In this document: positions 26,973 through 35,815 of the stretch, piece after piece
How positions within the stretch are numbered: the first letter of the stretch is position 1
How the letters are laid out: every line of letters starts with the position of its first letter
NCBI RefSeq assembly: GCF_006335145.1
Contig: NZ_VDMN01000001.1
Location: forward strand, 186,001 to 250,000
Length of the DNA stretch: 64,000 bases
Source: Aliirhizobium smilacinae
GTDB taxonomy: Bacteria; Pseudomonadota; Alphaproteobacteria; Rhizobiales; Rhizobiaceae
Direction: 5' to 3'
Translations under genes and position numbers: made by a program
Notes under the pieces: generated by a model
The model's database searches: none
The model's input: the letters and a program-made list of their open reading frames with translations, nothing else
Told to the model about the DNA's origin: nothing

Positions 26973-28595
26973 TTATTCGGCCGGCTGCAGACCGGCAGGG
27001 GCGACACCGGGAGTGCGTTCCTGCCGTTCGTGACCGAGAATTGTCATTGTGACGTTGAATGCCATGATCAGTGCACCTGCCAGGAACATCAGACCGCCAA
27101 GGGCGCGCAGCAGGTAATAGGGGAACATGGCTGCGACCGATTCCGCGAAGGAATAGACGAGGAAGCCCTGGTCATCGTATTCGCGCCACATCAGGCCCTG
27201 CTGGATACCGGCAACCCACATGACGGCGGCGTAGAGAACAATGCCGAGCGTGGCGAGCCAGAAGTGCCAGTTGACCAGTTGGATGCTGTAGAGCCGGTTG
27301 CGATTCCACAGTTTCGGCACGAGGAAGTAGATCGCGCCGAAGGTGATCATGCCGTTCCAGCCGAGTGCGCCTGAGTGAACGTGGCCGATGGTCCAGTCGG
27401 TATAGTGGCTGAGCGAGTTGACGGCTTTTACCGACATCATCGGGCCTTCGAAGGTCGCCATGCCGTAGAAGGCGACGGCCATGACCATCATGCGGACGAT
27501 CGGGTCGGTGCGGATGCGATCCCAGGCACCGGAAAGCGTCATCAGGCCGTTGATCATGCCGCCCCAGGAGGGCATCCAGAGCATGATCGAGAAGACCATG
27601 CCGAGCGTCTGGGCCCAATCGGGCAGCGCCGTGTAATGCAGGTGGTGCGGACCGGCCCAGATATACATGAAGATCAGCGCCCAAAAGTGGATGATCGACA
27701 GGCGATAGGAATAGACCGGGCGGTTCACCTGCTTCGGGATGAAATAATACATCATGCCGAGGAAGCCCGCGGTGAGGAAGAAGCCAACCGCGTTGTGGCC
27801 GTACCACCACTGCGTCAGCGCGTCCTGCACACCTGAGAAGGCCGAGTAGCTCTTGACCCCGAGGAAGGAGACCGGCATCGCCAGATTGTTGACGATGTGC
27901 AGCATCGCGATGGTGACGATGAAGGCCAGATAGAACCAGTTCGCCACATAGATATGCGGCTCCTTGCGCATAAGAATCGTGCCGAGGAAAACCACGAGAT
28001 AAGCGACCCAGACGATGGTCAGCCAGATGTCGACATACCATTCCGGCTCGGCATATTCCTTGCCCTGGGTGATACCGAGCAGATAGCCGGTTGCCGCCAT
28101 GACGATGAAAAGCTGATAGCCCCAAAACACGAACCAACCGAGATTGCCGCCGAACAGGCGGGCCCGACAGGTGCGCTGGACGACATAAAACGATGTGGCG
28201 ATAAGGGCGTTGCCACCGAAGGCGAAGATGACCGCCGAGGTGTGCAGCGGCCGCGTGCGACCGAAATTGAGCCATGGCTCGATGTTAAGATCGGGAAAAG
28301 CCAGCTGAAGGGCGACGACCAGGCCGACCAGAAAGCCGACGACGCCCCAGAAAACGGTGGCGATCGTGCCGTATTTAATGACTTCGTCGAAATATTCCGA
28401 CTTAACCGGAACGGACCGCGGTGCGCCGGCCGGTGCGAAAGAGACGCGGCGCAGCATGACGATGCTGCTGATGCCGAGTACCAGGAAAAGCACCCACATA
28501 TGGGCGGAGAACAGGCTATCATGCGCATAGGCCGCGCCAAGCAGCGCCAGGAATGTCCCGATTACCAGCGCTGCAGTTTCCAAAGGGTAGTTCAT
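26973..28595 (-). CDS. ccoN: cbb3 cytochrome c oxidase subunit I (catalytic)
   Basis: A 540-residue FixN, the high-affinity oxygen-reducing subunit with about 12-14 membrane spans. Heme and copper ligands are in [33 protein letters not shown] (Cu-B His plus cross-linked Tyr region), [13 protein letters not shown] and [18 protein letters not shown]. The start at 28595 follows GGGGGATA; a longer open frame upstream covers the promoter. A perfect FNR/FixK box sits 127 bases upstream. First gene of fixNOQP. Confidence 0.97.
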   Translation of the reverse strand: MNYPLETAALVIGTFLALLGAAYAHDSLFSAHMWVLFLVLGISSIVMLRRVSFAPAGAPRSVPVKSEYFDEVIKYGTIATVFWGVVGFLVGLVVALQLAFPDLNIEPWLNFGRTRPLHTSAVIFAFGGNALIATSFYVVQRTCRARLFGGNLGWFVFWGYQLFIVMAATGYLLGITQGKEYAEPEWYVDIWLTIVWVAYLVVFLGTILMRKEPHIYVANWFYLAFIVTIAMLHIVNNLAMPVSFLGVKSYSAFSGVQDALTQWWYGHNAVGFFLTAGFLGMMYYFIPKQVNRPVYSYRLSIIHFWALIFMYIWAGPHHLHYTALPDWAQTLGMVFSIMLWMPSWGGMINGLMTLSGAWDRIRTDPIVRMMVMAVAFYGMATFEGPMMSVKAVNSLSHYTDWTIGHVHSGALGWNGMITFGAIYFLVPKLWNRNRLYSIQLVNWHFWLATLGIVLYAAVMWVAGIQQGLMWREYDDQGFLVYSFAESVAAMFPYYLLRALGGLMFLAGALIMAFNVTMTILGHERQERTPGVAPAGLQPAE

Positions 28596-28721
28596 TGTTG
28601 GTATCCCCCAACGGCGTGATTGGCCGTCGCGAGGGTGGCGAAACATCGATTCCCATCGAATCCCCCTGCCACTTTCCGTCGCGACCACCGCGACAGATGG
28701 CAGCAGCCAACGCCAAACGCC

Positions 28722-28735
28722 TTGATTTGAATCAA
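28722..28735. promoter_or_regulatory. FNR/FixK box in the ccoN/hemerythrin divergent promoter
   Basis: TTGATTTGAATCAA is a perfect TTGAT-N4-ATCAA dyad. A class II start would lie near 28687 toward ccoN (leader about 92 bases) and near 28770 toward the hemerythrin-like gene. The latter favours its TTG 28803 start over ATG 28752 or 28767. Confidence 0.9.
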
Positions 28736-28802
28736 CGCAAATAAGCCGGCCATGATGGAACGTCGGATGATCAACGGCCAATGCAGGTTTCGGAGGTCAG
28801 AC

Positions 28803-29309
28803 TTGAGACACGATATCGATCTGACGAATGCAATTCTGTCCGCTCAACCCGTCCGGCACTCCAGTCAGGACGTCATGATGTCGTGGATACGGCACGCGCA
28901 TGAGGAACAGCTCGCGCTCTGCGGCGCGTTGGAAGAGATCGCCGATTCGCTGCCGGCGAGCGTCAATCGGCAGAAGTGCATTTATGCCGCCAAGGCGCTC
29001 TGTCCGCTGATCCGCAGCATGCACCAATATGAAGAGAACGTGCTTTTCCCTTATCTGAGCCAGCGGCATGCGAATGCCGGACCGATGCTTGCGACGCTTT
29101 CCCGGCTGAAATTCGAACATTTCGAAGATGAAGGTTATGCGGAAGAGTTGACGGAAGCGCTTCTGCGCCTCGGGTCGGGCGAGCCCGTCAACGACGAGGC
29201 GGTGGGTTATATGCTGCGCGGTTTCTTCGAGGGTGTCAGGCGTCACATCGCTTTCGAAAAGGCACATCTGCTGCACGACTATCTGCCGTTCAGCCCGATA
29301 TCGGAATAG
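28803..29309 (+). CDS. hemerythrin HHE-domain-like protein
   Basis: A four-helix protein of about 168 residues. HIDL-type N-terminus (RHDIDLTNAIL) and His/Glu-bearing helices include WIRHAHEEQLALCGALEEIAD, MHQYEENVLFPYL, LKFEHFEDEGYAEEL and GVRRHIAFEKAHLLHDY. They fit the di-iron pocket of a hemerythrin/HHE-like protein, although the pattern is divergent. Such proteins bind O2 or NO, or repair Fe-S clusters. TTG 28803 is chosen because GGAGG lies 7 bases upstream and because of the FNR-box geometry; ATG 28752 or 28767 remain possible. Its position facing fixN suggests low-oxygen control. Confidence 0.78.
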   Translation: MRHDIDLTNAILSAQPVRHSSQDVMMSWIRHAHEEQLALCGALEEIADSLPASVNRQKCIYAAKALCPLIRSMHQYEENVLFPYLSQRHANAGPMLATLSRLKFEHFEDEGYAEELTEALLRLGSGEPVNDEAVGYMLRGFFEGVRRHIAFEKAHLLHDYLPFSPISE

Positions 29310-29322
29310 ACGCGGCACTCAA

Positions 29323-30033
29323 TCAGTCGCCCCGGCGCCGACGGCGATCTTCCTTTTCCTGCATCACCACCAGCGCTCCGATCAATGTTCCCGACCGGCT
29401 TATCGGCGACATGCGGCAGTGAATGACGACCGTACGGCCCTCGATCTTGTCGGCATAGGTGAAAGTCAGGCTTTCGCCGGAAAAACAACGATCGAGACAA
29501 GGCTGCAGGTCATGGCGGAAATGGTGCAGGCCGACAAACTCGGCGAAATGACGCCCGATGAGGGTATCGCGCGGCATATCCATCCGCTGCGCATTGGTGT
29601 CGTTGCTGTAAAAGATGCGGTAGCCAGGTGCGACGACCACGACCCGTTCCGGCAATTTATTGAGCAAAGCATCGTCGAGATAGCCGTCGGCGATCGCTTG
29701 GGCGACATCGACCGGCTGCGAAGTATCTTCGGCGGCTTCCGATTTAGATGGCAGTGACTGGCCGGTCACCAGATAACGCTCGACCAGCATTTGCAGCAGA
29801 TGGCCGTTACGCCTTACGCAGCCGCCATCATCGGCTTCCTCGTTCAGGAGATCGAGCGCGAAACGGAACTGCACGCCGATCGCCGACTGATCGCGCCCCT
29901 GGCTACCAAGTATAGCCTTGACGAGCGGATCGATTTCCCGGTCGATCCGAGAAACAGCATCGTCGTCTTCTTTTTCGACTGCCTGGCGAAGGTCGGAATA
30001 TTTCGCCCAGAACAGATCAATCAATGCTTTCAA
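29323..30033 (-). CDS. PAS-domain protein
   Basis: A 236-residue soluble protein. The first 60 residues are helical (MKALIDLFWAKYSDLRQAVEKEDDDAVSRIDREIDPLVKAIL). A PAS fold runs from about residue 120 to the end: LNKLPERVVVVAPGYRIFYSNDTNAQRMDMPRDTLIGRHFAEF, then HCRMSPISRSGTLIGALVVMQ. There is no kinase, GGDEF or HTH output domain, so it may be a stand-alone sensor or adaptor. It lies between the hemerythrin-like gene (convergent) and lpxXL. Confidence 0.82.
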   Translation of the reverse strand: MKALIDLFWAKYSDLRQAVEKEDDDAVSRIDREIDPLVKAILGSQGRDQSAIGVQFRFALDLLNEEADDGGCVRRNGHLLQMLVERYLVTGQSLPSKSEAAEDTSQPVDVAQAIADGYLDDALLNKLPERVVVVAPGYRIFYSNDTNAQRMDMPRDTLIGRHFAEFVGLHHFRHDLQPCLDRCFSGESLTFTYADKIEGRTVVIHCRMSPISRSGTLIGALVVMQEKEDRRRRRGD

Positions 30034-30190
30034 AATCGACCCCTCTCAAAACAACGCGAGAAGTGGTGCCTTCTACCTGATGCGAGCCTAGCCTGCATAA
30101 GATATGATTATAATTAATCAATTCGTCTAGTGCGGCCCCCATTTATGGCTCACAACTTACCATAGAGTCACAGATTACCAAGGAGACGGG

Positions 30191-31126
30191 TCAACGCTCG
30201 ACCGTTTTCTTGATGTTCCAACGGTCGTGGTACCAGAGCCATTGCTCGGGATACTCGCGAACCCAGCTTTCAACCTTGTCGTTGAGAACCTGCGCGGTGC
30301 CCTGGACATCGAGATTGCCCTTCTCATCGCGCGGCAGATCGATCTTCGACTCGATTTCCAATCGGAACCTGTTGTCGGGCAAACGGATGCAGCGGGCCGG
30401 ATAAACCTCGGCATCGAATTGCCGGACCAGCTTGGCCAGCAACGGGTTCGTCTTCACGGGGCGGCCGAAAAAGGAGGTCCACAGGCCCTTCTTGAACTTC
30501 TGATCGACGAGAACCCCAACCCCGCCACCGGCCTCTAGCCGACGCGCAAGCGCGAAGGACGAGCCTGCATGCGAAGGAACTAGCTGCCCCATGCGGGCGG
30601 CGCGGAAGGAAAACACTTTATCGGCGATGTATGGATTGTTGGGCGGCCGGAAGAGAACCATGACTTCAAGGCCGAAGGCCTTGCCGGCGACCGGCAGCAG
30701 TTCGAAATTGCCGGTATGCGCCGTGAAGACGATGAACGGCCGCGGATTGTCGCGCAGGTCGAGGAAGATCGGGATCCCCGAAACTTCCACCCTGCCAGAC
30801 GTCTTCTGCTCCGGATCGAAATCGAACAGACGATCCAGAAAGACGTATTCAGCGGCCATGCGGCCCATATGTCCCCAGCTGGCGACAGCGATATCCTCAA
30901 GCTCTTTCTCAGATTCTTCCGGGAAGGCATTGCGGAGATTGGTCATCATCAGCTTGTGGCGCCACAGCTTCGGGCCGACGAAGCGGGCAACGCGATCGAT
31001 ATAGCGAATGGCCGGATCGGCCGGCAGGATCTTCAGGAGATTTAGCAGACCGAAGGTCGCCTGCGCCACTGACCATTGCTGGAAGTTGCGAAGCGTCAGG
31101 ACGATGCGGGTGATGACCATCTTCAT
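30191..31126 (-). CDS. lpxXL: lipid A very-long-chain acyltransferase LpxXL
   Basis: A 311-residue HtrB/LpxL-type membrane acyltransferase with an N-terminal membrane segment and the catalytic H-x4-E motif HTGNFE, followed by LFRPPNNPYIADKVFSFRAARMG and GVLVDQKFKKGLWTSFFGRP. It sits at the end of the acpXL cluster, in the order known in Rhizobium and Sinorhizobium. There this enzyme moves 27-hydroxyoctacosanoate (C28) from AcpXL onto lipid A. The long-chain specificity is inferred from that context. Confidence 0.92.
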   Translation of the reverse strand: MKMVITRIVLTLRNFQQWSVAQATFGLLNLLKILPADPAIRYIDRVARFVGPKLWRHKLMMTNLRNAFPEESEKELEDIAVASWGHMGRMAAEYVFLDRLFDFDPEQKTSGRVEVSGIPIFLDLRDNPRPFIVFTAHTGNFELLPVAGKAFGLEVMVLFRPPNNPYIADKVFSFRAARMGQLVPSHAGSSFALARRLEAGGGVGVLVDQKFKKGLWTSFFGRPVKTNPLLAKLVRQFDAEVYPARCIRLPDNRFRLEIESKIDLPRDEKGNLDVQGTAQVLNDKVESWVREYPEQWLWYHDRWNIKKTVER

Positions 31127-31136
31127 GGGGATGGCC

Positions 31137-32165
31137 TCAGTCCATCCTCAGGACGATCTTGCCGAAGATCTGGCGGGTTTCCATGCGCTCCAGCGCCTTG
31201 TCGATCTCGTCGAAAGTGACTTCGGTATCGATGACCGGATGAACTATGCCGCGCGCCATCTTCTGCATGGCATCGGCCATGTTCTCCATACGGCAGCCGA
31301 AGGAGCCGAGGAGCTTCAACTGTTGCTGGAAGAGCATCATCAGGTTGAGGTCGGTCGAAACGCCGGAGGTCGAGCCGCAGGTGACGAGGCGGCCGCCGCG
31401 CTTCAGGCAGAACATCGAGGCAGCGAACGTGTCCTTGCCGACATGTTCGAAAACGACATCGACACCCTTCTTCTTGGTCAGCTTGCGCACGACACCCTCG
31501 AAGCGGTCCTTGCGGTAGTTGATGACGTGATCGGCGCCGAGCGCCTTGGCCTTCTCGATCTTGTCGTCGGAGCCGACGGTGGTGATGACGGTGCAGCCAG
31601 TCTTCTTGGCGAGCTGGATGGCCGCCGAACCGATGCCGGAACCCCCGGCATGGACGAGGATCGTTTCACCCGGCTGCAGCTTGGCATTGTCGAACAGCAT
31701 GTGCTCGACCGTGCCGAAGGTGACCGGAGCAAGCGCTGCCGCGACGGCATCAACGCCCGGAGGGGCCGGAACGAGGAGACGCGCCGGGAGATTGGTCTTT
31801 TCCTGCGCAAAACCATCGAGATGGAAGCCGTGAACACCGGAGACGTTTTCGCAGAGATTGTCACGCTTCTCACGGCAAGGCTTGCACAGGCCACAGGTAC
31901 GGGCGCCGTAGATCGATACGAGCTGGCCGGGAAGGACATTGGAGACGCCGGAGCCGATGGCCTCGACGACGCCGGAGGCTTCTGCGCCTATCGTCAGCGG
32001 CATCTTGCGCTTGGCGAATGCCATGCCGCGCCAGCCCCAGACGTCAATGTGGTTGAGCGCCACGGCCTTGACGCGCAACGTCACTTCACCCGGACCCGGT
32101 GCTTCCGGCTCGGGGATATCGACGGCTTCGAGCTTGCGGTCATCGATCAGTTGCAGCGCGCGCAT
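31137..32165 (-). CDS. adh2XL: zinc-type alcohol dehydrogenase of the acpXL cluster
   Basis: A 342-residue medium-chain dehydrogenase/reductase. It has a GroES-like N-terminus (NHIDVWGWRGM), a structural zinc loop with CGLCKPCREKRDNLC, and an NAD(P) fold VHAGGSGIGSAAIQLAKKTG. The conserved place between fabF1 and lpxXL in rhizobial clusters suggests a redox step on the very-long-chain acyl intermediate, such as enoyl or keto reduction; the exact step is not known to me. It lies 10 bases upstream of lpxXL. Confidence 0.88.
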   Translation of the reverse strand: MRALQLIDDRKLEAVDIPEPEAPGPGEVTLRVKAVALNHIDVWGWRGMAFAKRKMPLTIGAEASGVVEAIGSGVSNVLPGQLVSIYGARTCGLCKPCREKRDNLCENVSGVHGFHLDGFAQEKTNLPARLLVPAPPGVDAVAAALAPVTFGTVEHMLFDNAKLQPGETILVHAGGSGIGSAAIQLAKKTGCTVITTVGSDDKIEKAKALGADHVINYRKDRFEGVVRKLTKKKGVDVVFEHVGKDTFAASMFCLKRGGRLVTCGSTSGVSTDLNLMMLFQQQLKLLGSFGCRMENMADAMQKMARGIVHPVIDTEVTFDEIDKALERMETRQIFGKIVLRMD

Positions 32166-32221
32166 GTTCTTCTTTTCCTTCCGGATGCATCAGGCAGGCA
32201 TGGCGCGGCCATACACCACGC

Positions 32222-32310
32222 GTCATGCTCGGGCTTGTCCCGAGCATCTACCGACTTTCATTCTTATTCTCGACGTCAGCAGATCCTCGGCACGGGGCCG
32301 AGGAAGACGT
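32222..32310. repeat. dispersed palindromic repeat (two hairpins)
   Basis: ATGCTCGGG-CTTGT-CCCGAGCAT (32225-32247) and CCTCGGC-ACGG-GCCGAGG (32285-32303), with the ends approximately complementary (CGTCATGC ... GACGTC). A degenerate relative occurs at 60173-60260. It lies between adh2XL and fabF1 and may act on the transcript. Confidence 0.7.
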
Positions 32311-32331
32311 CCTTTAGCTGTGGCGCAGGCC

Positions 32332-33618
32332 TTAGACCGGTTCCAGCGTCATGACAAGGCTGGCGTTCTGGCCGCCGAAGCCGAAGGAATTGGACAGGAC
32401 TGCCTTTGGCGCTCCATCCCGCTTCACATTCGGCACCACATCGAGCTCGATCGTCGGATCGGGATTGGTGTGGTTGATGGTCGGCGGCAAGGTGCCGGTC
32501 AACATGGTCTGGATCGAGAACACCGCCTCGACTGCACCCGCTGCCGTCAGCGTGTGACCGATCATCGACTTGTTCGACGAGGCCGGAATGTTCTTCAGGC
32601 GATCACCGAAAACGGCGAGCATGGAGCCATATTCCATCTTGTCGTTTTCAGGCGTCGATGTGCCGTGGGCATTGATGTAGCCGATACCGGCTTCGTCCAT
32701 GCCGGCATCTTCCAGCGCTGCGCGAATGGTGGCAATCGCCGGGCCGCCATCCGGCGAAGACCGGGTGCGGTGGAAATGATCTGCCTTTTCGCCCAGCCCC
32801 TTGATGATGCCGAGAACCGTTGCACCACGGGCAAGTGCGGATTCGACCGATTCGAGCACGAGTGTGGCCGCACCTTCGGCGATGACGAAACCGTCGCGAT
32901 CCTTGCTGAAAGGTTTTGATGCCTTTTCCGGCGGGTCGTTCTGGGTGGAGAGAGCAGAAAGCAGCGAGAAGCGTACCAGTGCCTCGACGCTCACGGAACC
33001 ATCGGTCGCGGCCACGAGAGCCCGGTTGGTGCGACCCTGACGGATTGCCTCGACGCCGAGCTGGATCGCGGTCGCGCCGGAAGCACAGGCCGTCGACAAC
33101 GTTACCGGCAGGCCACGCGTGCCGAACATGTCGGAAAGGCGCTCGGAGATTGAGCCAAACTGGACGGCTTCGAGGAAGACCGGATCGGGCCGTTCACGCA
33201 TGGCTGTCAGGAAGCGCTCGTAGGCATCGCCTTCGACCCTAGACGGCGGTGAACGATCCGCGAGCGCGAAACGGTCGTGCCATTCGGGCTCGACCGGAGG
33301 TGCTGCAAGAAATAGCGGGCCATCGAAATCGCCGGAAAGCCCTGCCTGGGCCAGTGCTTCCTTGGTCGTTTCGCGGGCAAAGGCGAAGGAGCGTTCGACC
33401 GAATTGTTTGCCGGGACGGCAATAAAATCCACTGTGCCGCTGATGCGGGTCGACAGGCCATCGGTCGGGAATCGGGTGATCTTGTGGATACCGGACGTGC
33501 CGGAGGTCAGTGCCGCCCAGTTGTCGGAAAGCCCCTGGCCAAGCGATGTGATGACGCCCATGCCCGTGACCGCCACGAGAGGACGGCCGAGATGATCCGT
33601 GAAGCGATTGTCACTCAT
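32332..33618 (-). CDS. beta-ketoacyl-ACP synthase with complete active site (FabF1XL)
   Basis: A 428-residue KAS II-type condensing enzyme. The catalytic Cys is in TLSTACASGATAIQ, the two His are in INAHGTSTPENDK and NKSMIGHTLTAAG, and the C-terminus SNSFGFGGQNASLVM is intact. Start ATG 33618 follows AGGAG. It extends acyl chains on AcpXL toward C28. It pairs with the upstream condensing-enzyme homologue at 33630-34829, whose key residues are changed, suggesting the two form a heterodimer. Confidence 0.92.
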   Translation of the reverse strand: MSDNRFTDHLGRPLVAVTGMGVITSLGQGLSDNWAALTSGTSGIHKITRFPTDGLSTRISGTVDFIAVPANNSVERSFAFARETTKEALAQAGLSGDFDGPLFLAAPPVEPEWHDRFALADRSPPSRVEGDAYERFLTAMRERPDPVFLEAVQFGSISERLSDMFGTRGLPVTLSTACASGATAIQLGVEAIRQGRTNRALVAATDGSVSVEALVRFSLLSALSTQNDPPEKASKPFSKDRDGFVIAEGAATLVLESVESALARGATVLGIIKGLGEKADHFHRTRSSPDGGPAIATIRAALEDAGMDEAGIGYINAHGTSTPENDKMEYGSMLAVFGDRLKNIPASSNKSMIGHTLTAAGAVEAVFSIQTMLTGTLPPTINHTNPDPTIELDVVPNVKRDGAPKAVLSNSFGFGGQNASLVMTLEPV

Positions 33619-33629
33619 CTTCAACTCCT

Positions 33630-34829
33630 TCAGGCGTTGGCCGAGAGGACGGCAACGCCCTCGCCGCGTATGTAACCGACCGTGGTCACCACCGCATGTT
33701 TCGCGGGCTTGGTCATCGGCTTTTCGTGTTCGGCGTCGAAAGCGGGAACAAGCGCCGCACCGTCGAGCGAAAGGGCCGCGAGCGCCAGACCCAGCGGGAA
33801 CTGAGCTTCCATCGCATGCCCTGTCGCACCGCCGAAACCACGGATCGCCGCGCCGTCGAATTCCTTTTCCAGCACCGCCTTTTCGCGTGCAGCCAGATCG
33901 ACAAGGCCGCTGGCGCCGGAGAACACGACCGTGTCGTCGCCCTTAAGGCCGGAGGCCGGAGCGGAGAGACGCGACAGGCGCTTTTCGAGCCTGCCTTCGT
34001 CACGGTTGCCACGATCGCCTTCGACAGCGTCAACGACAGCGTAGATATGGGCACCGCGGGCTTCGGCACGGGCACGGGATTCGAGAACGAGGAATGCCCC
34101 GACCGAACCGGTGATCATGCCGCCGCCATTATCCGGCGAGCGCGACCATAGCGGCTGCCAGTCGCCCGTCGCATGGGCACGGATGCCTTCGACGAGGAGC
34201 AGGATGTCAGCGCGCTCGGCAATGAAGGCACCACCGACGAGGCTGTGGCTGGACTGGCCGGCCTTGATGCGGTGATAGGCAGTCTCGACGGCAGAGATAC
34301 CGGCCGCTTCCTCGCCCATGAAGGTGCGCGACGAGCCGGTGACCTTGTGGACGATCGAGATATTGCCCGCCATCAGGTTTGACAGCTGTGCGAGAAAGAG
34401 CGTCGGCCGAAGTTCGGTGGTCAGCTTCTCGTTCAGGAGAATGTCGCGGTCGTTGCGCTTCAGCGCTTCATCGACGATCAGCGAATCGACCTTGATGTCG
34501 CGCTCGCCGCCGCCTGCAGCAACGATCATATCCATCGAGGCGCAAGCTTCCGCATCTTGCTTGAGACCAGCGTCATCGAGCGCAAGACCGGCCGAAAAAA
34601 CGCCGAGGCGCTGCCAGTTTTCCATCTGCCGCTGGTCACGCTTGACGATCTGTGCAGACCAGTCGATTTCCGGCAGCGGATGAACGGGATAGGGCGCGAA
34701 ACGCTCGGTCTCAACCTTCGGCGCGCCGGCGGCCGACTGCGACAGGAGCGCGACATGCGCTTCCTTGCCGACGCCCTGCCCCGTCACGATGCCGATACCG
34801 GTGATCACAACATCATTGTCAGACTTCAT
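33630..34829 (-). CDS. beta-ketoacyl-ACP synthase-like protein lacking the catalytic Cys (FabF2XL)
   Basis: A 399-residue thiolase-fold protein. The nucleophile region reads RTFMGEEAAGISAVE, so by alignment Glu174 replaces the catalytic Cys. The first active-site His motif (AHGT) is missing: the corresponding stretch is VVFSGASGLVD. The second (GGATGHAMEAQ) is kept. This resembles the chain-length factor partner of type II polyketide synthases. Start ATG 34829 follows AGAGG. It overlaps no gene but is 11 bases from FabF1. In rhizobia it is annotated as a second FabF needed for C28 acyl synthesis. Confidence 0.88.
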   Translation of the reverse strand: MKSDNDVVITGIGIVTGQGVGKEAHVALLSQSAAGAPKVETERFAPYPVHPLPEIDWSAQIVKRDQRQMENWQRLGVFSAGLALDDAGLKQDAEACASMDMIVAAGGGERDIKVDSLIVDEALKRNDRDILLNEKLTTELRPTLFLAQLSNLMAGNISIVHKVTGSSRTFMGEEAAGISAVETAYHRIKAGQSSHSLVGGAFIAERADILLLVEGIRAHATGDWQPLWSRSPDNGGGMITGSVGAFLVLESRARAEARGAHIYAVVDAVEGDRGNRDEGRLEKRLSRLSAPASGLKGDDTVVFSGASGLVDLAAREKAVLEKEFDGAAIRGFGGATGHAMEAQFPLGLALAALSLDGAALVPAFDAEHEKPMTKPAKHAVVTTVGYIRGEGVAVLSANA

Positions 34830-34934
34830 CTTTGTCCTCTTTGCGGACTTCACCCGCGACGCGGGCTTCAGGCGGTAATATTCTAATCGCATGTCGTGGT
34901 CGCAAAACCGACGGACATGTTTGCGCGACCTGGT

Positions 34935-35408
34935 TCAGCCGCGGAGTTTCATCGCAGCGACCAGACCGACCTCTTCCGCGCGCTTGCGCACGATGGGCGC
35001 CAGCGGGATTTCGGAAAACGGCATGGTGCGCAGCTTCAGCTGTGCATCACAGACCTTCTTGCCGCCAGACGTTATCTTCGCCTTGGTGACGGCATAACCC
35101 GAGCCTTCGTGTTCCAGAAACGCCTCGATGTCGAGCACGGCTTCCGGCTCGACGAACGCGCGCATCTTGGCGCCATCGACGGACATCAGGAACGGCATGG
35201 CGGCAAAATCGGTCACGGCAAGAACCAGCATGCCGGACGCCTGCGCCATCGTTTCAATAAGAAGGACACCCGGCACGAGAGGCATGCCGGGGAAATGGCC
35301 CTCGAAGACCGGGCTTGTCGCCGGCACAATCGAACGCGCCTTCAATGTCTTTCCGTCGAGATCGAGCGTTTCCACCCGATCTATCATCTGGAAATATTCA
35401 AGCAGCAT
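34935..35408 (-). CDS. fabZXL: 3-hydroxyacyl-ACP dehydratase of the acpXL cluster
   Basis: A 157-residue hot-dog-fold dehydratase. The catalytic His and Glu are in HFPGMPLVPGVLLIETMAQASG. It is FabZ-like and acts on hydroxyacyl-AcpXL intermediates. ATG 35408 lies 6 bases after the acpXL stop, so the two are coupled. The Tyr/Phe-rich C-terminal SGYAVTKAKITSGGKKVCDAQLKLRTM is the usual extended form of this subgroup. Confidence 0.92.
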   Translation of the reverse strand: MLLEYFQMIDRVETLDLDGKTLKARSIVPATSPVFEGHFPGMPLVPGVLLIETMAQASGMLVLAVTDFAAMPFLMSVDGAKMRAFVEPEAVLDIEAFLEHEGSGYAVTKAKITSGGKKVCDAQLKLRTMPFSEIPLAPIVRKRAEEVGLVAAMKLRG

Positions 35409-35414
35409 GGCAGA

Positions 35415-35693
35415 TCAGCCTTTGGCTGCCTTCAGCTCGTCAATCTTGGCGCAGAGGTTTTTCAGGACGAAATACTCTTCCGTCGAAACCTTGCCCTCGT
35501 TGACTTCCTGGGTCCACTGCTCGAGCGGAATCTTGATGCCGAATTCCTTGTCGATCGCGAACACGATGTCGAGGAAATCGAGGCTGTCGATGCCCAGATC
35601 GTCGATCGTGTGGCTTTCCGGGGTGATGGTTTCCCGGTCGATTTCGCTGGTTTCAGCAATGATGTCAGCAACTTTGTCGAATGTAGCAGTCAC
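35415..35693 (-). CDS. acpXL: acyl carrier protein AcpXL
   Basis: A 92-residue acidic carrier protein, [21 protein letters not shown] onward. The phosphopantetheine serine is in [13 protein letters not shown]. It is longer than AcpP and carries the 27-hydroxyoctacosanoyl chain for lipid A. The start is GTG 35693: AGAGGA lies 7 bases upstream, whereas ATG 35699 is jammed against the same ribosome site, and rhizobial AcpXL proteins begin MTATFDKV. First gene of the six-gene cluster. Confidence 0.95.
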   Translation of the reverse strand: MTATFDKVADIIAETSEIDRETITPESHTIDDLGIDSLDFLDIVFAIDKEFGIKIPLEQWTQEVNEGKVSTEEYFVLKNLCAKIDELKAAKG

Positions 35694-35815
35694 GCCCATG
35701 TCCTCTGAGAATAGGTAATTCAGAGCCCCACATAGGGAAAATGGTTCCAAATGCCAATGGCTTCGTTTTTCCCGCAGTCAATTTGCACCGAAACTGTTGC
35801 CGAAACAGCGACCGC

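Noticed and set aside
30103..30121. FNR-like sequence before the PAS gene (TTGATTAATTATAA on the minus strand)
   Set aside because: Only one half-site is intact, so it is not called an FNR box.
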